Origin: Streptomyces sp. Je 1-79
GTDB lineage: Bacteria; Actinomycetota; Actinomycetes; Streptomycetales; Streptomycetaceae
DNA length: 43,713 nt
Direction of reading: 5' to 3'
Assembly: GCF_025195125.1 (NCBI RefSeq)
Contig: NZ_JAMGSL010000017.1
Coordinates: 106,304-150,016 of the forward strand
This document shows, in pieces, positions 1-7,353 of the stretch. Every line of letters begins with the position of its first letter. Position 1 is the stretch's first letter. The position numbers and the translations under genes were made by a program. Below the pieces are notes generated by a model. That model saw only the letters and a list, made by a program, of their open reading frames with translations. It had not been told where the DNA came from and searched no databases.

Positions 1-137
1 CCCCTTCGCGACGCGCCGTTCCGCCCCTTCGCGACGCGCCGTTCCGCCCCTTCGCGACGCGCCGTTCCGCCCCTTCGCGACGCGCCGTGCCGACCCTCGC
101 GGTCCGCCGTTACGCCCCTTCGCGACGCGCCGTTCTG
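1..137. repeat. 23-bp tandem repeat, five good units plus one diverged
   Basis: Units begin at 1, 24, 47 and 70 and are identical apart from one base in the fourth (a T-to-G change near its end). A diverged 22-bp unit fills 93-114 and another near-perfect unit lies at 115-137. The core is CCCCTTCGCGACGCGCC. The array may start before the window. No gene is evident over it. It sits just upstream of the LytR_C gene. Confidence 0.9.
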
Positions 138-171
138 ACCCTTTCGGGGGCTCTGCCGGGCCATCCGGACG

Positions 172-218
172 CGATCACATGATCGTCAAGTATCCAATGC
201 CGACGGACGGCATTACGC
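172..218 (+). promoter_or_regulatory. Two small dyads and possible -10 before the LytR_C gene
   Basis: CGATCA-CA-TGATCG (172-185) and AATGCCG-ACGGA-CGGCATT (196-214) are perfect inverted repeats. TTACGCT at 213-219 could be a -10 hexamer ending a few bases before the ATG at 226, which would give a very short or leaderless transcript. No convincing -35 was found. The promoter assignment is inference; the dyads are directly visible. Confidence 0.35.
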
Positions 219-225
219 TGCGTCC

Positions 226-855
226 ATGAGCATGCTCACTCCCCCCGGAATGGGCGGAAAGTACCGCATCACGGGCGACAAGTACCCCCGTATGCGCCGC
301 CCTCGACACCGACGCAGGATCGTCCTCGCGGCCGCGGCCGCCATGGTCGTGCTCGGCGCGGCCGGGTGGGGGACGCTGCAGCTCGTCGACGTGTTCTCGG
401 GCGGCGACGACACGACGACGACGGCCGGTCACAAGACCGACTGCAAGCCCGCCCCCAAGGCGACCGCGGCACCCGTCGCCCTGCTGCCCAAGCCCGCGCA
501 GATCACGGTGAACGTCTACAACGCGACCCCGCGCAGCGGACTCGCGAAGTCGACCGCCGACGAGCTGAAGAAGCGCGGCTTCGTCATCGGCAAGGTCGGC
601 AACGCCCCCGCCGCGTACGACAAGAAGGTCGCCGGCGCCGGCGTCCTGCTCGGCGCTCCCGGGGCCGCGAAGGGCGCGTTCCCGGTCCTCGGCACCCAGT
701 TGAAGGGCGTCACGACGAAGACGGACACCCGCGCGACGGCGGACGTGGACCTGATCATCGGGACGGCCTTCAAGAACCTGGACCCCAAAGCGACGGCGGA
801 CGCCGCCCTGATCGCTCTGAACAAGCCCAGGGCCGCGCCCGCCGGAAAGTGCTGA
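226..855 (+). CDS. LytR C-terminal domain protein, membrane anchored
   Basis: A 209-aa envelope protein. A basic N-terminus (residues 21-31) precedes one transmembrane helix at about 32-48, then a Thr/Pro/Ala linker, then a LytR_C-type domain at about 92-200 that opens with ITVNVYNATPRSGLA. Family knowledge: LytR_C occurs as the tail of LytR-CpsA-Psr proteins or alone behind a membrane anchor in actinobacteria, on the outer face of the membrane, with cell-wall polymer roles proposed but not settled. The catalytic LCP domain is absent, so this is not a ligase. The ATG at 226 is the first of two close ATGs; a shorter start is possible. It converges on upp, with a 26-bp palindrome between. Confidence 0.8.
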   Translation: MSMLTPPGMGGKYRITGDKYPRMRRPRHRRRIVLAAAAAMVVLGAAGWGTLQLVDVFSGGDDTTTTAGHKTDCKPAPKATAAPVALLPKPAQITVNVYNATPRSGLAKSTADELKKRGFVIGKVGNAPAAYDKKVAGAGVLLGAPGAAKGAFPVLGTQLKGVTTKTDTRATADVDLIIGTAFKNLDPKATADAALIALNKPRAAPAGKC

Positions 856-886
856 ACCGGTACTTCTGAACCGGTACTTCTCGACC

Positions 887-912
887 GGTACGGCCGACTA
901 GTCGGCCGTACC
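887..912. terminator. Perfect 26-bp palindrome at the upp 3' end
   Basis: An uninterrupted palindrome centred on CTAG with 11-bp arms (GGTACGGCCGA and its complement). It lies between convergent genes and includes the last codons and stop of upp. Two direct copies of TGAACCGGTACTTC sit just before it. There is no T-tract and no loop, so as RNA it would have to open a few central pairs. A bidirectional termination role is inference. Confidence 0.5.
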
Positions 913-1533
913 GTACATGCGGTCGCCCGCGTCGCCGAGGCCCGGCACGATGTAGCCGTTCTCGTTGAGGCGCTCGTCGACCGAGGCCGTCACGACGGTC
1001 ACCGGCGTGCCCGCCAGCTCGCGCTCCATGATCTCGACGCCCTCCGGGGCGGCGAGCAGCACGACCGCGGTGACGTCGTCCGCACCGCGCTTGATCAGCT
1101 CCCGGATCGCCGCGACGAGCGTGCCGCCGGTCGCCAGCATCGGGTCCAGGACGTACACCTGGCGGCCCGAGAGGTCCTCCGGCATCCGCGTCGCGTAGGT
1201 CGACGCCTCCAGCGTCTCCTCGTTGCGGATCATGCCGAGGAAGCCCACCTCGGCGGTGGGGAGCAGCCGGACCATGCCGTCGAGCATGCCGAGGCCGGCG
1301 CGGAGGATCGGGACCACCAGCGGCCGCGGGTACGACAGCTTCACACCGGTCGTCGGAGTGACGGGGGTCTCGATGTCGACCTGCTCGGTCCGCACGTCCC
1401 TGGTGGCCTCGTAGGCGAGCAGGGTGACCAGCTCGTCGGCGAGCCGGCGGAAGGTCGGGGAGTCGGTGCGCTTGTCGCGCAGCGTGGTGAGCTTGTGGGC
1501 GACCAGCGGGTGATCGACGACGTGGAGACGCAT
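898..1533 (-). CDS. upp: Uracil phosphoribosyltransferase
   Basis: Makes UMP from uracil and PRPP in pyrimidine salvage, in the cytoplasm. The 211-aa length is normal for the family. The PRPP-binding loop DPMLATGGT is at residues 130-138, PILRAG at 75-80, and the C-terminal uracil-binding stretch GYIVPGLGDAGDR is intact. I start at the ATG at 1533 because the conserved protein begins MRLHVVDHPLVAHKL; the frame stays open further upstream but with no family similarity. Single gene, divergent from the small basic protein at 1621. Confidence 0.96.
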   Translation of the reverse strand: MRLHVVDHPLVAHKLTTLRDKRTDSPTFRRLADELVTLLAYEATRDVRTEQVDIETPVTPTTGVKLSYPRPLVVPILRAGLGMLDGMVRLLPTAEVGFLGMIRNEETLEASTYATRMPEDLSGRQVYVLDPMLATGGTLVAAIRELIKRGADDVTAVVLLAAPEGVEIMERELAGTPVTVVTASVDERLNENGYIVPGLGDAGDRMYGTAD

Positions 1534-1620
1534 GACCCCAACAGTAGCCCGCACTGGCATCAACCCACGCCGTGGAGGGAAGGTGGGGGCACAGGACCCA
1601 GTCGTGGGGTGGTGTGGTGC

Positions 1621-1833
1621 ATGCCCGACCCGGCAGACCCGGCGCAGCCGCGTGGCGGCAGGAGCCAGGACGGCGAGAAGCCGCCCGAGACGGACGCGGA
1701 GCGCCGTAGGCGCCGCGCCCAGTTCCTGCGCGAACTGCACGAGGCGAAGGCGCTCCGCGACCGTGTGCAGCCCCGGCGCGCGCGGGCGGCCCGGATGCGC
1801 CAGCAGATGCGGATGAGGACCTTCCGCTGGTGA
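1621..1833 (+). CDS. Small basic hypothetical protein
   Basis: A 70-aa protein, strongly charged: a Pro/Asp/Gly-rich first third, then an Arg-rich helical region with Glu interspersed (from about residue 25) and several Met at the end. No domain is recognised. The ATG at 1621 is preferred over upstream in-frame starts because the upstream sequence overlaps the upp start region and looks non-coding. The ribosome binding site is weak. It is followed by about 215 bases with no gene, holding a GATGCC/GGCATC hairpin (1980-2001), before the tadA-associated gene. A spurious call cannot be excluded. Confidence 0.55.
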   Translation: MPDPADPAQPRGGRSQDGEKPPETDAERRRRRAQFLRELHEAKALRDRVQPRRARAARMRQQMRMRTFRW

Positions 1834-2050
1834 CCGGGGCGGCGCCCGGGCGCCCGTGTGCGCCTCCCGTGCGCCGGGGCCGTGCGCCGGGTCCGCGCGC
1901 TCGCCCGTCGGGCGTGCGGATCAGACTGATGCACGACGCAAGAGCCGAAGACCTCTCCTGAAGCCGCTGTTTCTGCCACGATGCCGATTGGGCGGGGCAT
2001 CGGAAGCGCGCCGCCGGTTCGTCACACCTCTGATCAGTGGGAGAGTCACG

Positions 2051-2581
2051 GTGTACTTCGCCGCACTGCTCGCGCGCACCGAAGACGGGTGGGAAGCGAG
2101 CGACACAGAGCTCGACGATGTGGAGACCCTGTCGGATCTGATCGACCTGGCCCGTGAGGCCTCGGTCGACGACGACACGGTGATCGTCTTCATCGAACAG
2201 GAGGACGCCTGGTTCGGCGTGCTCCGGGTCGAGGGCGAGGACGACCCTCGCATCTACGTGTCGGACGGGGCGGCCGCCGCCCGCTCCTCGTACGGGGAGA
2301 TCCTGACCAAGGAGATCCTCGGAGACGACCTGGACGACGCCGACACCCTGGAAGACCTGAACCTCGACGGCACGGAGGACGGTGAACCCCTCGGCCGGGA
2401 CGACGACGAGGACGAGGCGGGTGCGTCCGCCGAGTCCGTGCCCGCCGCCCCGGTCGGTGACCGGCTGCTCCTCGCGGACCTCGGCATGTCCGAGAGCCAG
2501 CTCCAGGAACTCGACAGCGACGCGCTGGCCGAGATCGCGGACGCCCTGGGCGCCGCGGAGGTTCTGGAGACCGTTCGCTAG
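2051..2581 (+). CDS. tRNA adenosine deaminase-associated protein
   Basis: A 176-aa acidic protein matching the actinobacterial family annotated as putative tRNA adenosine deaminase-associated protein, always found next to tadA. The start is GTG at 2051 (protein begins VYFAALLARTEDGWEA), where family members begin; GGGAG just upstream fits as ribosome binding site. Asp/Glu runs lie in the middle (about 88-135). Its TAG stop overlaps the GTG of tadA by one base (TAGTG), so translation is probably coupled. Biochemical role unknown; a helper of TadA is inferred from linkage only. Confidence 0.85.
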   Translation: MYFAALLARTEDGWEASDTELDDVETLSDLIDLAREASVDDDTVIVFIEQEDAWFGVLRVEGEDDPRIYVSDGAAAARSSYGEILTKEILGDDLDDADTLEDLNLDGTEDGEPLGRDDDEDEAGASAESVPAAPVGDRLLLADLGMSESQLQELDSDALAEIADALGAAEVLETVR

Positions 2582-3165
2582 TGACCGAAGCAGTACCCGA
2601 TCCCGAAGCGGTACCCGATCCCGTACCCGTACCTGACCCCGTACCCGTACCCGATCCCGATTCCGGCCCTGATCCCGTCACCGCATCCGATCCCGGCCCC
2701 GTGCCCGATCCCGTACGGGATCCCTGGCGCGGGGCCATGCGGCTCGCTCTCGCCGAGGCCGACCGTGCCGTGCCGACCGGTGACGTACCGGTCGGCGCGG
2801 TCGTGCTGTCCCCGGACGGCACGGTCCTCGCCGTCGGCCGCAACGAGCGCGAGGCGACCGGTGACCCGACCGCCCACGCCGAGGTCCTGGCCCTGCGCCG
2901 GGCCGCGGCGAGGACCGGGGAGTGGCGGCTGACCGGCTGCACGCTCGTCGTGACCCTGGAGCCCTGCGTGATGTGCGCCGGCGCGCTCGTGCAGTCCAGG
3001 GTCGAGCGGGTGGTCTTCGGCGCGCTCGACGAGAAGGCGGGCGCGGCCGGTTCGCTCTGGGACCTCGTCCGGGACCGACGGCTGAACCACCGTCCCGAGG
3101 TGATCCAGGGCGTGCTCGGCGAGGAGTGCGCGGCGCAGCTCACGGCCTTCTTCCGAACCCGCTGA
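2581..3165 (+). CDS. tadA: tRNA-specific adenosine deaminase with Pro-Asp N-terminal extension
   Basis: Deaminates A34 to inosine in the anticodon of tRNA-Arg(ACG), a substrate also encoded here (28335-28407). The zinc-deaminase signature is complete: His99-Ala-Glu101 and Pro128-Cys129-Val-Met-Cys132. The 194-aa product is longer than usual because residues 1-48 are a PDP/PVPDP repeat tract before the conserved core at WRGAMRLALAEA. The GTG at 2581 is chosen because it overlaps the upstream stop; an internal ATG (residue 53) would yield a core-only enzyme. The repeat tract is encoded by CCCGTA/CCCGAT hexamers. Confidence 0.92.
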   Translation: MTEAVPDPEAVPDPVPVPDPVPVPDPDSGPDPVTASDPGPVPDPVRDPWRGAMRLALAEADRAVPTGDVPVGAVVLSPDGTVLAVGRNEREATGDPTAHAEVLALRRAAARTGEWRLTGCTLVVTLEPCVMCAGALVQSRVERVVFGALDEKAGAAGSLWDLVRDRRLNHRPEVIQGVLGEECAAQLTAFFRTR

Positions 3166-3195
3166 ACCCGTCTCCGACCTGCGAAGCGATACGGA

Positions 3196-3226
3196 TTTCA
3201 TCGCAGCGGCATCTTTGGGCTAAGCT
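3196..3226 (+). promoter_or_regulatory. Possible promoter of tRNA-Ser(CGA)
   Basis: TAAGCT at 3221-3226 is a plausible -10, placing the start at about 3232-3234, the mature 5' end of the tRNA. TTTCAT at 3196-3201 is a weak -35 with a 19-bp spacer. Assigned by position and hexamer match only. Confidence 0.4.
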
Positions 3227-3233
3227 CTCTCTC

Positions 3234-3318
3234 GGTAGCGTGTCCGAGCGGCCGAAGGAGCTCGCCTCGAAAGCGAGTGTGGCGCAAGTCACCGAGGGTT
3301 CAAATCCCTCCGCTACCG
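3234..3318 (+). tRNA. tRNA-Ser, anticodon CGA
   Basis: Acceptor arms GGTAGCG (3234-3240) and CGCTACC (3311-3317) pair perfectly, with discriminator G at 3318. The anticodon stem CTCGC/GCGAG encloses the loop CTCGAAA, giving CGA at 3268-3270, which reads UCG. The T-arm GAGGGTTCAAATCCCTC and a long variable arm, typical of tRNA-Ser, are present. CCA is not encoded. Confidence 0.97.
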
Positions 3319-3329
3319 CTTGTAGATGA

Positions 3330-3360
3330 AGGGTCGGTCCCGAAAGGGACCGGCCCTCTT
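3330..3360 (+). terminator. Intrinsic terminator after tRNA-Ser
   Basis: A 12-bp stem (one G-U pair) with GAAA tetraloop at 3342-3345, arms 3330-3341 and 3346-3357, followed by the pyrimidine-rich CTTCTCTTTG. A classic factor-independent terminator a dozen bases beyond the tRNA. Confidence 0.85.
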
Positions 3361-3469
3361 CTCTTTGTGTCGGCTGCGGGTTGCCGTACAACCCATTCGT
3401 TTGGTCGACGGTCGGACGGGGCGGGACGCAGTGCCGTGCGTTCCACCCGGTTCCCAGGAGGATCGTTCC

Positions 3470-5281
3470 TTGCTGTCACAAAGCTCTGGCCGACGCCGTC
3501 TTGGCGCTTCGATCGCCGCCTGTCTCGCCGTCACCCTCGGAGCCGCCGTGCTGACCGCTGCCCCGGTGGGCGCGGCGGAGGTGCCGGTCGCCACCGAGGG
3601 GGCGAGTGGTCTGCTGCCGTCGGTGCCGGGCGCCCGGCTGGCATCCGCCGGCGCGAAAGGCTTCCTGACGTACGTTCCCTATGACGGCGAGGACGGGAGG
3701 TTGCGCTGGACCCCGTACGAGGGCGGCGCGGCGCGCGACCTGAGCTACCACGTGATCGACGGCACCGTTCGGACGTCCGGGGAGATGGCCGTCACGTCGA
3801 GCGAGATATACGGGACCTCGGCGACGGACATGTCCACCGGCACGTCGTTCGGAATCGAAAAGCGTGCGATCGACGACGGTATCGACGTCCTCGACGCCGG
3901 TACGGCGGGCCAGGCCCTGTTCGCCAGGGGGACCGCGCACCTGTGGCTGCAGACCAAGGACGCCGAACCCCGCGCCGTGCAAGGCCTGGACGGCGCCGAT
4001 ACCGGCCGGGTGTGGCCGGGGGACGCCACGCACGGCCTGGTCGACACGAGCGCGGGGGGCGAGTCGCGTATCGGCCTCATCGACCTGACCAGCGCCACCC
4101 TCACCTACCCCTACCCGGCCCACGCGCGGAACCCCGTCATCTCCGGGAACCGTCTGGCCTGGGTCGAGGACGACACCGCCGCGAACGCGGTCCGTGCGGT
4201 CGTCCGCGACCGGACCACCGGCGCCGAAACGGTCGTCCCGGTCCCCGGTACGACGGCAGGCCAGGAGCTCAGGATCGACCTCCTCGGCGACTGGGTGACC
4301 CACGGCGGGACGGCCCTCCACACGAGGACCGGCGAGAAGCTCACGTTCCTCGACCGCGTCCACGGCACGTCCGCCACCCCTGACGGCTCTGCCCTGATCG
4401 TCCAGGGCGCCGGCACGGCCGAGGGCGAGGGCATCTTCCGCGTGACGCCCGGCGCGGACGGCCGGCCGACGGTCCGGCTCCTCGCGCACGCCGGCACCCC
4501 CACCTCCGCCCTGCACGACTTCGACAACGACGGCCTGGCCGACCTGCTGGGCCGGGACGCCTCCGGGGCACTGTGGCGCGACAGCGCCAAGGACGGACAG
4601 CCGCGGTCGCGGATCGGCGGCGGCTGGCAGATCTACGACAAGATCGAGACCGTCGGCGACATCGCCGGAAGGACCGGCCCCGGCTTCACCCCCGAACTCC
4701 TCGCCCGCGACAAGAGCGGTGTGCTCTGGCTGTACGAGGGCCGGGTGTACGGCGGCTTCGGCGAGCGGCTCCGGGTCGGCGCGGGCTGGCAGACGTACGC
4801 CACGATCACCGGCGGCAGCGACCTCACCGGCGACGGCCGACCCGATGTCGTCGCCGTCGACAGGGCCGGCGCACTCTGGCTCTACCGGAGCACCGGCGAC
4901 ACCTTCCGCCCCTTCGAGCCCCGCAAGCGCATCGGCACGGGCTGGAACACCTACAACCAGGTCGTCGCGGTCGGAGACCTCGCCGGAGGCCCCGCCGGGG
5001 ACCTCGTCGCCCGTGACAAGGAGGGCGTGCTGTGGCTCTACCTCGGCAAGGGTGACGGCACCTACACCCAGCGCACGGGGATCGGCGGTGGCTGGCAGGC
5101 GTACTCCCAGCTCGTCGGGGCCGGAGACGTCGATCACGACGGCAAGGCCGACCTCTTCGCGCACCACCCGGGTTCGAAGACCGTCTACCTGTACTCCGGC
5201 ACCGGCGACCGGCACAAGCCGTTCAAGGCCCGTACGGTCTCGGATGCGCACAAGGGCAGCACGTACAACCACATGAGCTGA
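3470..5281 (+). CDS. Secreted VCBS/FG-GAP repeat protein
   Basis: A 603-aa exported protein. TTG at 3470 is the start: AGGAGG lies at 3456-3461, and the product then begins with a Sec signal peptide (Arg8-10, hydrophobic core to about 31, cleavage near Ala36). The frame upstream of 3470 runs into the tRNA terminator and is not coding. The C-terminal part (about 380-600) has several beta-propeller calcium motifs of the D-x-D/N-x-D-G type (DFDNDGLADLL, DLTGDGRPDVV, DVDHDGKADLF), each followed by a GALWLY-like strand. The N-terminal 350 residues also look propeller-like. Probably an extracellular binding or adhesion protein; ligand unknown. A strong terminator follows. Confidence 0.88.
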   Translation: MLSQSSGRRRLGASIAACLAVTLGAAVLTAAPVGAAEVPVATEGASGLLPSVPGARLASAGAKGFLTYVPYDGEDGRLRWTPYEGGAARDLSYHVIDGTVRTSGEMAVTSSEIYGTSATDMSTGTSFGIEKRAIDDGIDVLDAGTAGQALFARGTAHLWLQTKDAEPRAVQGLDGADTGRVWPGDATHGLVDTSAGGESRIGLIDLTSATLTYPYPAHARNPVISGNRLAWVEDDTAANAVRAVVRDRTTGAETVVPVPGTTAGQELRIDLLGDWVTHGGTALHTRTGEKLTFLDRVHGTSATPDGSALIVQGAGTAEGEGIFRVTPGADGRPTVRLLAHAGTPTSALHDFDNDGLADLLGRDASGALWRDSAKDGQPRSRIGGGWQIYDKIETVGDIAGRTGPGFTPELLARDKSGVLWLYEGRVYGGFGERLRVGAGWQTYATITGGSDLTGDGRPDVVAVDRAGALWLYRSTGDTFRPFEPRKRIGTGWNTYNQVVAVGDLAGGPAGDLVARDKEGVLWLYLGKGDGTYTQRTGIGGGWQAYSQLVGAGDVDHDGKADLFAHHPGSKTVYLYSGTGDRHKPFKARTVSDAHKGSTYNHMS

Positions 5282-5289
5282 CGCGAAGA

Positions 5290-5325
5290 GGCCCCGGCCG
5301 CGCCTGTGCGCGGCCGGGGCCTTTT
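5290..5325 (+). terminator. Intrinsic terminator of the VCBS gene
   Basis: A perfect 14-bp GC stem (5290-5303 with 5308-5321), CTGT loop, then TTTT at 5322-5325, nine bases after the stop codon. Confidence 0.92.
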
Positions 5326-5332
5326 CGTCGGA

Positions 5333-5374
5333 CGGGGGGAGCGGCATCGGGGGGACAAGCCGCTCCCCCCGATG
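5333..5374. other. Two mutually exclusive hairpins in a gene-free stretch
   Basis: Arms 5333-5345 and 5359-5371 form a perfect 13-bp stem; arms 5345-5354 and 5365-5374 form an alternative perfect 10-bp stem using the same C-rich 3' strand. They follow directly after the VCBS terminator. The rest of 5375-5568 holds no gene I can support, only further dyads: GCGCCGCA/TGCGGCGC around 5400-5425 and GAACCGG/CCGGTTC around 5376-5448. A structured non-coding RNA or an attenuator-like element is possible; nothing proves transcription. Confidence 0.45.
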
Positions 5375-5568
5375 AGAACCGGTCCTGCAAGTCCTGCGCC
5401 GCAGTCAGGGGGAAGCTTGCGGCGCGGACCCCGCAGTGAGGGCCGGTTCCTCGGCCCCGCGGATTCCTGCCAGATCCGCCGGGCTCGACATCCATACTGC
5501 TCTGCCGTCACCCTTCCGGGGGGCGGCAAAAGGCCCCGACCTCCGGGTCCTTGGTCCATAAAGGCCCG

Positions 5569-5598
5569 GTGAAGTGGCTGAAGTGGCTCGGTTAGACT
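5569..5598 (+). promoter_or_regulatory. Candidate promoter for the 54-aa membrane protein operon
   Basis: GTGAAG (5569-5574) and TAGACT (5593-5598) with an 18-bp spacer resemble an HrdB-type promoter. The start would fall near 5605, giving a leader of about 35 bases that holds GGGGAGG at 5625-5631. Confidence 0.45.
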
Positions 5599-5640
5599 CA
5601 CGCGTCCACGCAGGGGTGCAGACAGGGGAGGGCGCGGCAG

Positions 5641-5805
5641 ATGGCGCAAGCGAAGAAGGTCGCGCTCTACGCGCTGGTGGTCTTTGTGCTGTACACGATC
5701 ATCAATTCCCCCGACAGGGCCGCGGATCTCGTCCAGGTAGGGTTCGAGGGCATATCGTCCGCCGCACAGGGCGTCGGCGAGTTCATGACCGAACTCGTCA
5801 ACTAG
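5641..5805 (+). CDS. 54-aa single-pass membrane protein
   Basis: A short gene with strong support: GGGGAGG at 5625-5631, ATG at 5641, GC-rich third positions, and a product with KK at 5-6, one transmembrane helix at about 7-21 (VALYALVVFVLYTII), then an amphipathic tail with Gly and small residues ending MTELVN. The tail resembles surface-seeking helices. It lies 23 bp before the Dabb gene and probably shares its transcript. Function unknown; I recall small conserved membrane proteins at this place in Streptomyces but cannot confirm identity. Confidence 0.75.
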   Translation: MAQAKKVALYALVVFVLYTIINSPDRAADLVQVGFEGISSAAQGVGEFMTELVN

Positions 5806-5828
5806 AACCACCGACGAGGAGTCCTGCT

Positions 5829-6122
5829 GTGATCCGCCATCTGGTCCTGTTCAAGCTCAACGAGGGCATCGCGAAGGACGACCCGCGGGCCGTCGCCGCC
5901 GCCGAGGCGTTCGACGGGCTGGAGAAGGAGATCCCGGAGCTGGGCTTCTGGGAGTGCGGCTGGAACGTCTCCGAGCGGCCGATCGCCTACGACTTCGCCA
6001 TCAACTCGGCGGTCGAGGACAGCGATGCGCTCCAGCGCTACCTGGACCACCCCGCGCACCAGGCCGGTGTCGCCCTGTGGCGCGAGATCGCCACGTGGGT
6101 GATCGCGGACTACGCGTTCTAG
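5829..6122 (+). CDS. Dabb (stress-responsive A/B barrel) family protein
   Basis: A 97-aa dimeric alpha-beta barrel of the Dabb family. The start is GTG at 5829 with GAGGAG seven bases upstream, and the protein opens VIRHLVLFKLNEG, the usual first strand of the fold. YDFAINSAVED and HPAHQAGVALWREI are the conserved central strand and helix. Dabb proteins include plant stress proteins and small polyketide cyclases, but most bacterial members are uncharacterised, so no reaction is assigned. Likely in an operon with the 54-aa membrane protein; a strong hairpin follows. Confidence 0.85.
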   Translation: MIRHLVLFKLNEGIAKDDPRAVAAAEAFDGLEKEIPELGFWECGWNVSERPIAYDFAINSAVEDSDALQRYLDHPAHQAGVALWREIATWVIADYAF

Positions 6123-6142
6123 GACACGTCCGGTTCTTTTCC

Positions 6143-6177
6143 GGAAGGCCCCCCGCCGTCGTGGCGGGGGGCCTTCC
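6143..6177 (+). terminator. Terminator hairpin after the Dabb gene
   Basis: A perfect 15-bp stem, 6143-6157 with 6163-6177, and a GTCGT loop. It lacks a T-tract, as many Streptomyces terminators do. Confidence 0.75.
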
Positions 6178-6202
6178 GCGTCACGGAGTGAGGGCCTTCC
6201 GG

Positions 6203-6251
6203 GTGTTGACGTCCCCTCCGACCCCCCGCGATGCCCCCGCGGCGTCAACAC
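6203..6251. promoter_or_regulatory. Split inverted repeat upstream of sigF-like gene
   Basis: GTGTTGACG (6203-6211) and CGTCAACAC (6243-6251) are exact complements 31 bases apart, about 120 bases before the sigma gene start. The spacing would put two half-sites near three helical turns apart, which suits a dimeric or looping regulator. The sequence from 6252 to 6371 is relatively AT-rich and probably holds the sigma gene promoter; I could not settle on hexamers. Function is inferred. Confidence 0.4.
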
Positions 6252-6371
6252 GTCGTTATACGGTGCTTGCACACAGTGGACATGTCTTGTGATGCTATGA
6301 CCGCTTTTGACGGATGAGTTGATCGTAGTTGACCAGCCAGTGACGACCGCAAGACCAGCCGAAGGGGTGGC

Positions 6372-7268
6372 GTGAACGTGCCGGCCAGTACAGCGCCTCA
6401 AGTCCCACCCCAGAACGAAGCCGGCGGGACGGAGACCCCGCGGCCGGATGCCCCGCGAGCGGAGACCCCGCGGCCCCAGACGTCGCGCACCAGGCCCCAG
6501 AGCAGCAGGGGCGCCGACACCCGCGCGCTGACCCAGGTGCTCTTCGGGCAGCTCAAGGGGCTTGAGCCGGGCAGCCCGGAACACGACCGCGTCCGTGGGG
6601 CGCTGATCGAGGCCAACCTCCCCCTCGTCCGGTACGCGGCGGCCCGCTTCCGCTCCCGCAACGAGCCGATGGAGGACGTCGTCCAGGTCGGAACCATCGG
6701 TCTGATCAACGCCATCGACCGTTTCGACCCGGACCGCGGCGTGCAGTTCCCGACCTTCGCGATGCCCACCGTCGTCGGCGAGATCAAGCGGTACTTCCGC
6801 GACAACGTCCGCACCGTGCACGTACCGCGCCGGCTCCACGAGCTCTGGGTCCAGGTCAACGGCGCCACCGAGGACCTCACCACCGCCCACGGCCGCTCCC
6901 CCACCACCGCCGAGATCGCCGAGCGTCTGAAGATCGGCGAGGACGAGGTTCTGGCCTGCATCGAGGCCGGGCGTTCGTACCACGCCACCTCCCTGGAGGC
7001 GGCCCAGGAGGGCGACGGACTGCCCGGACTGCTCGACCGGCTCGGCTACGAGGACCCCGCGCTCGCCGGGGTCGAACACCGCGATCTCGTACGGCATCTG
7101 CTCGTACAGCTCCCGGAACGCGAACAGCGGATCCTGATGCTCCGCTACTACAGCAATCTGACGCAGTCCCAGATCAGTCAGGAACTGGGCGTCTCGCAGA
7201 TGCATGTGTCAAGGCTCCTCGCCCGCAGCTTCGCCCGATTGAGATCCGCAAACAGGATCGAGGCGTAA
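6372..7268 (+). CDS. sigF: SigB/SigF-family sigma factor (SigF-like)
   Basis: A 298-aa group 3 sigma factor. The start is GTG at 6372 after AAGGGGTGG. A Pro/Arg-rich non-conserved N-terminus (1-55) precedes region 2 (VRYAAARFRSRNEPMED, then VGTIGLINAIDRF), region 3 (TVHVPRRLHELW) and region 4 with a helix-turn-helix (SQISQELGVSQMHVSRLLARSF) near the C-terminus. In S. coelicolor SigF acts late in spore development and neighbours SigN; position after tadA and its associated gene, and a second paralogue 235 bp downstream, support the name. Members are usually held by anti-sigma factors, none of which is encoded beside it. Confidence 0.82.
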   Translation: MNVPASTAPQVPPQNEAGGTETPRPDAPRAETPRPQTSRTRPQSSRGADTRALTQVLFGQLKGLEPGSPEHDRVRGALIEANLPLVRYAAARFRSRNEPMEDVVQVGTIGLINAIDRFDPDRGVQFPTFAMPTVVGEIKRYFRDNVRTVHVPRRLHELWVQVNGATEDLTTAHGRSPTTAEIAERLKIGEDEVLACIEAGRSYHATSLEAAQEGDGLPGLLDRLGYEDPALAGVEHRDLVRHLLVQLPEREQRILMLRYYSNLTQSQISQELGVSQMHVSRLLARSFARLRSANRIEA

Positions 7269-7353
7269 CCGAAACGGGTAGACCGGTTCGGAGCAGTTCC
7301 GCGGCGCCACAAATGCCGTACACCCCTTGTTTCCTGCGGATATTCCCCCACTC

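Noticed and set aside
1..137. CRISPR array
   Set aside because: Units are directly adjacent without spacers and there are no cas genes.
3326..3469. Upstream extension of the VCBS protein into the tRNA terminator
   Set aside because: TTG at 3470 has an AGGAGG site and begins a proper signal peptide; the extension has neither.
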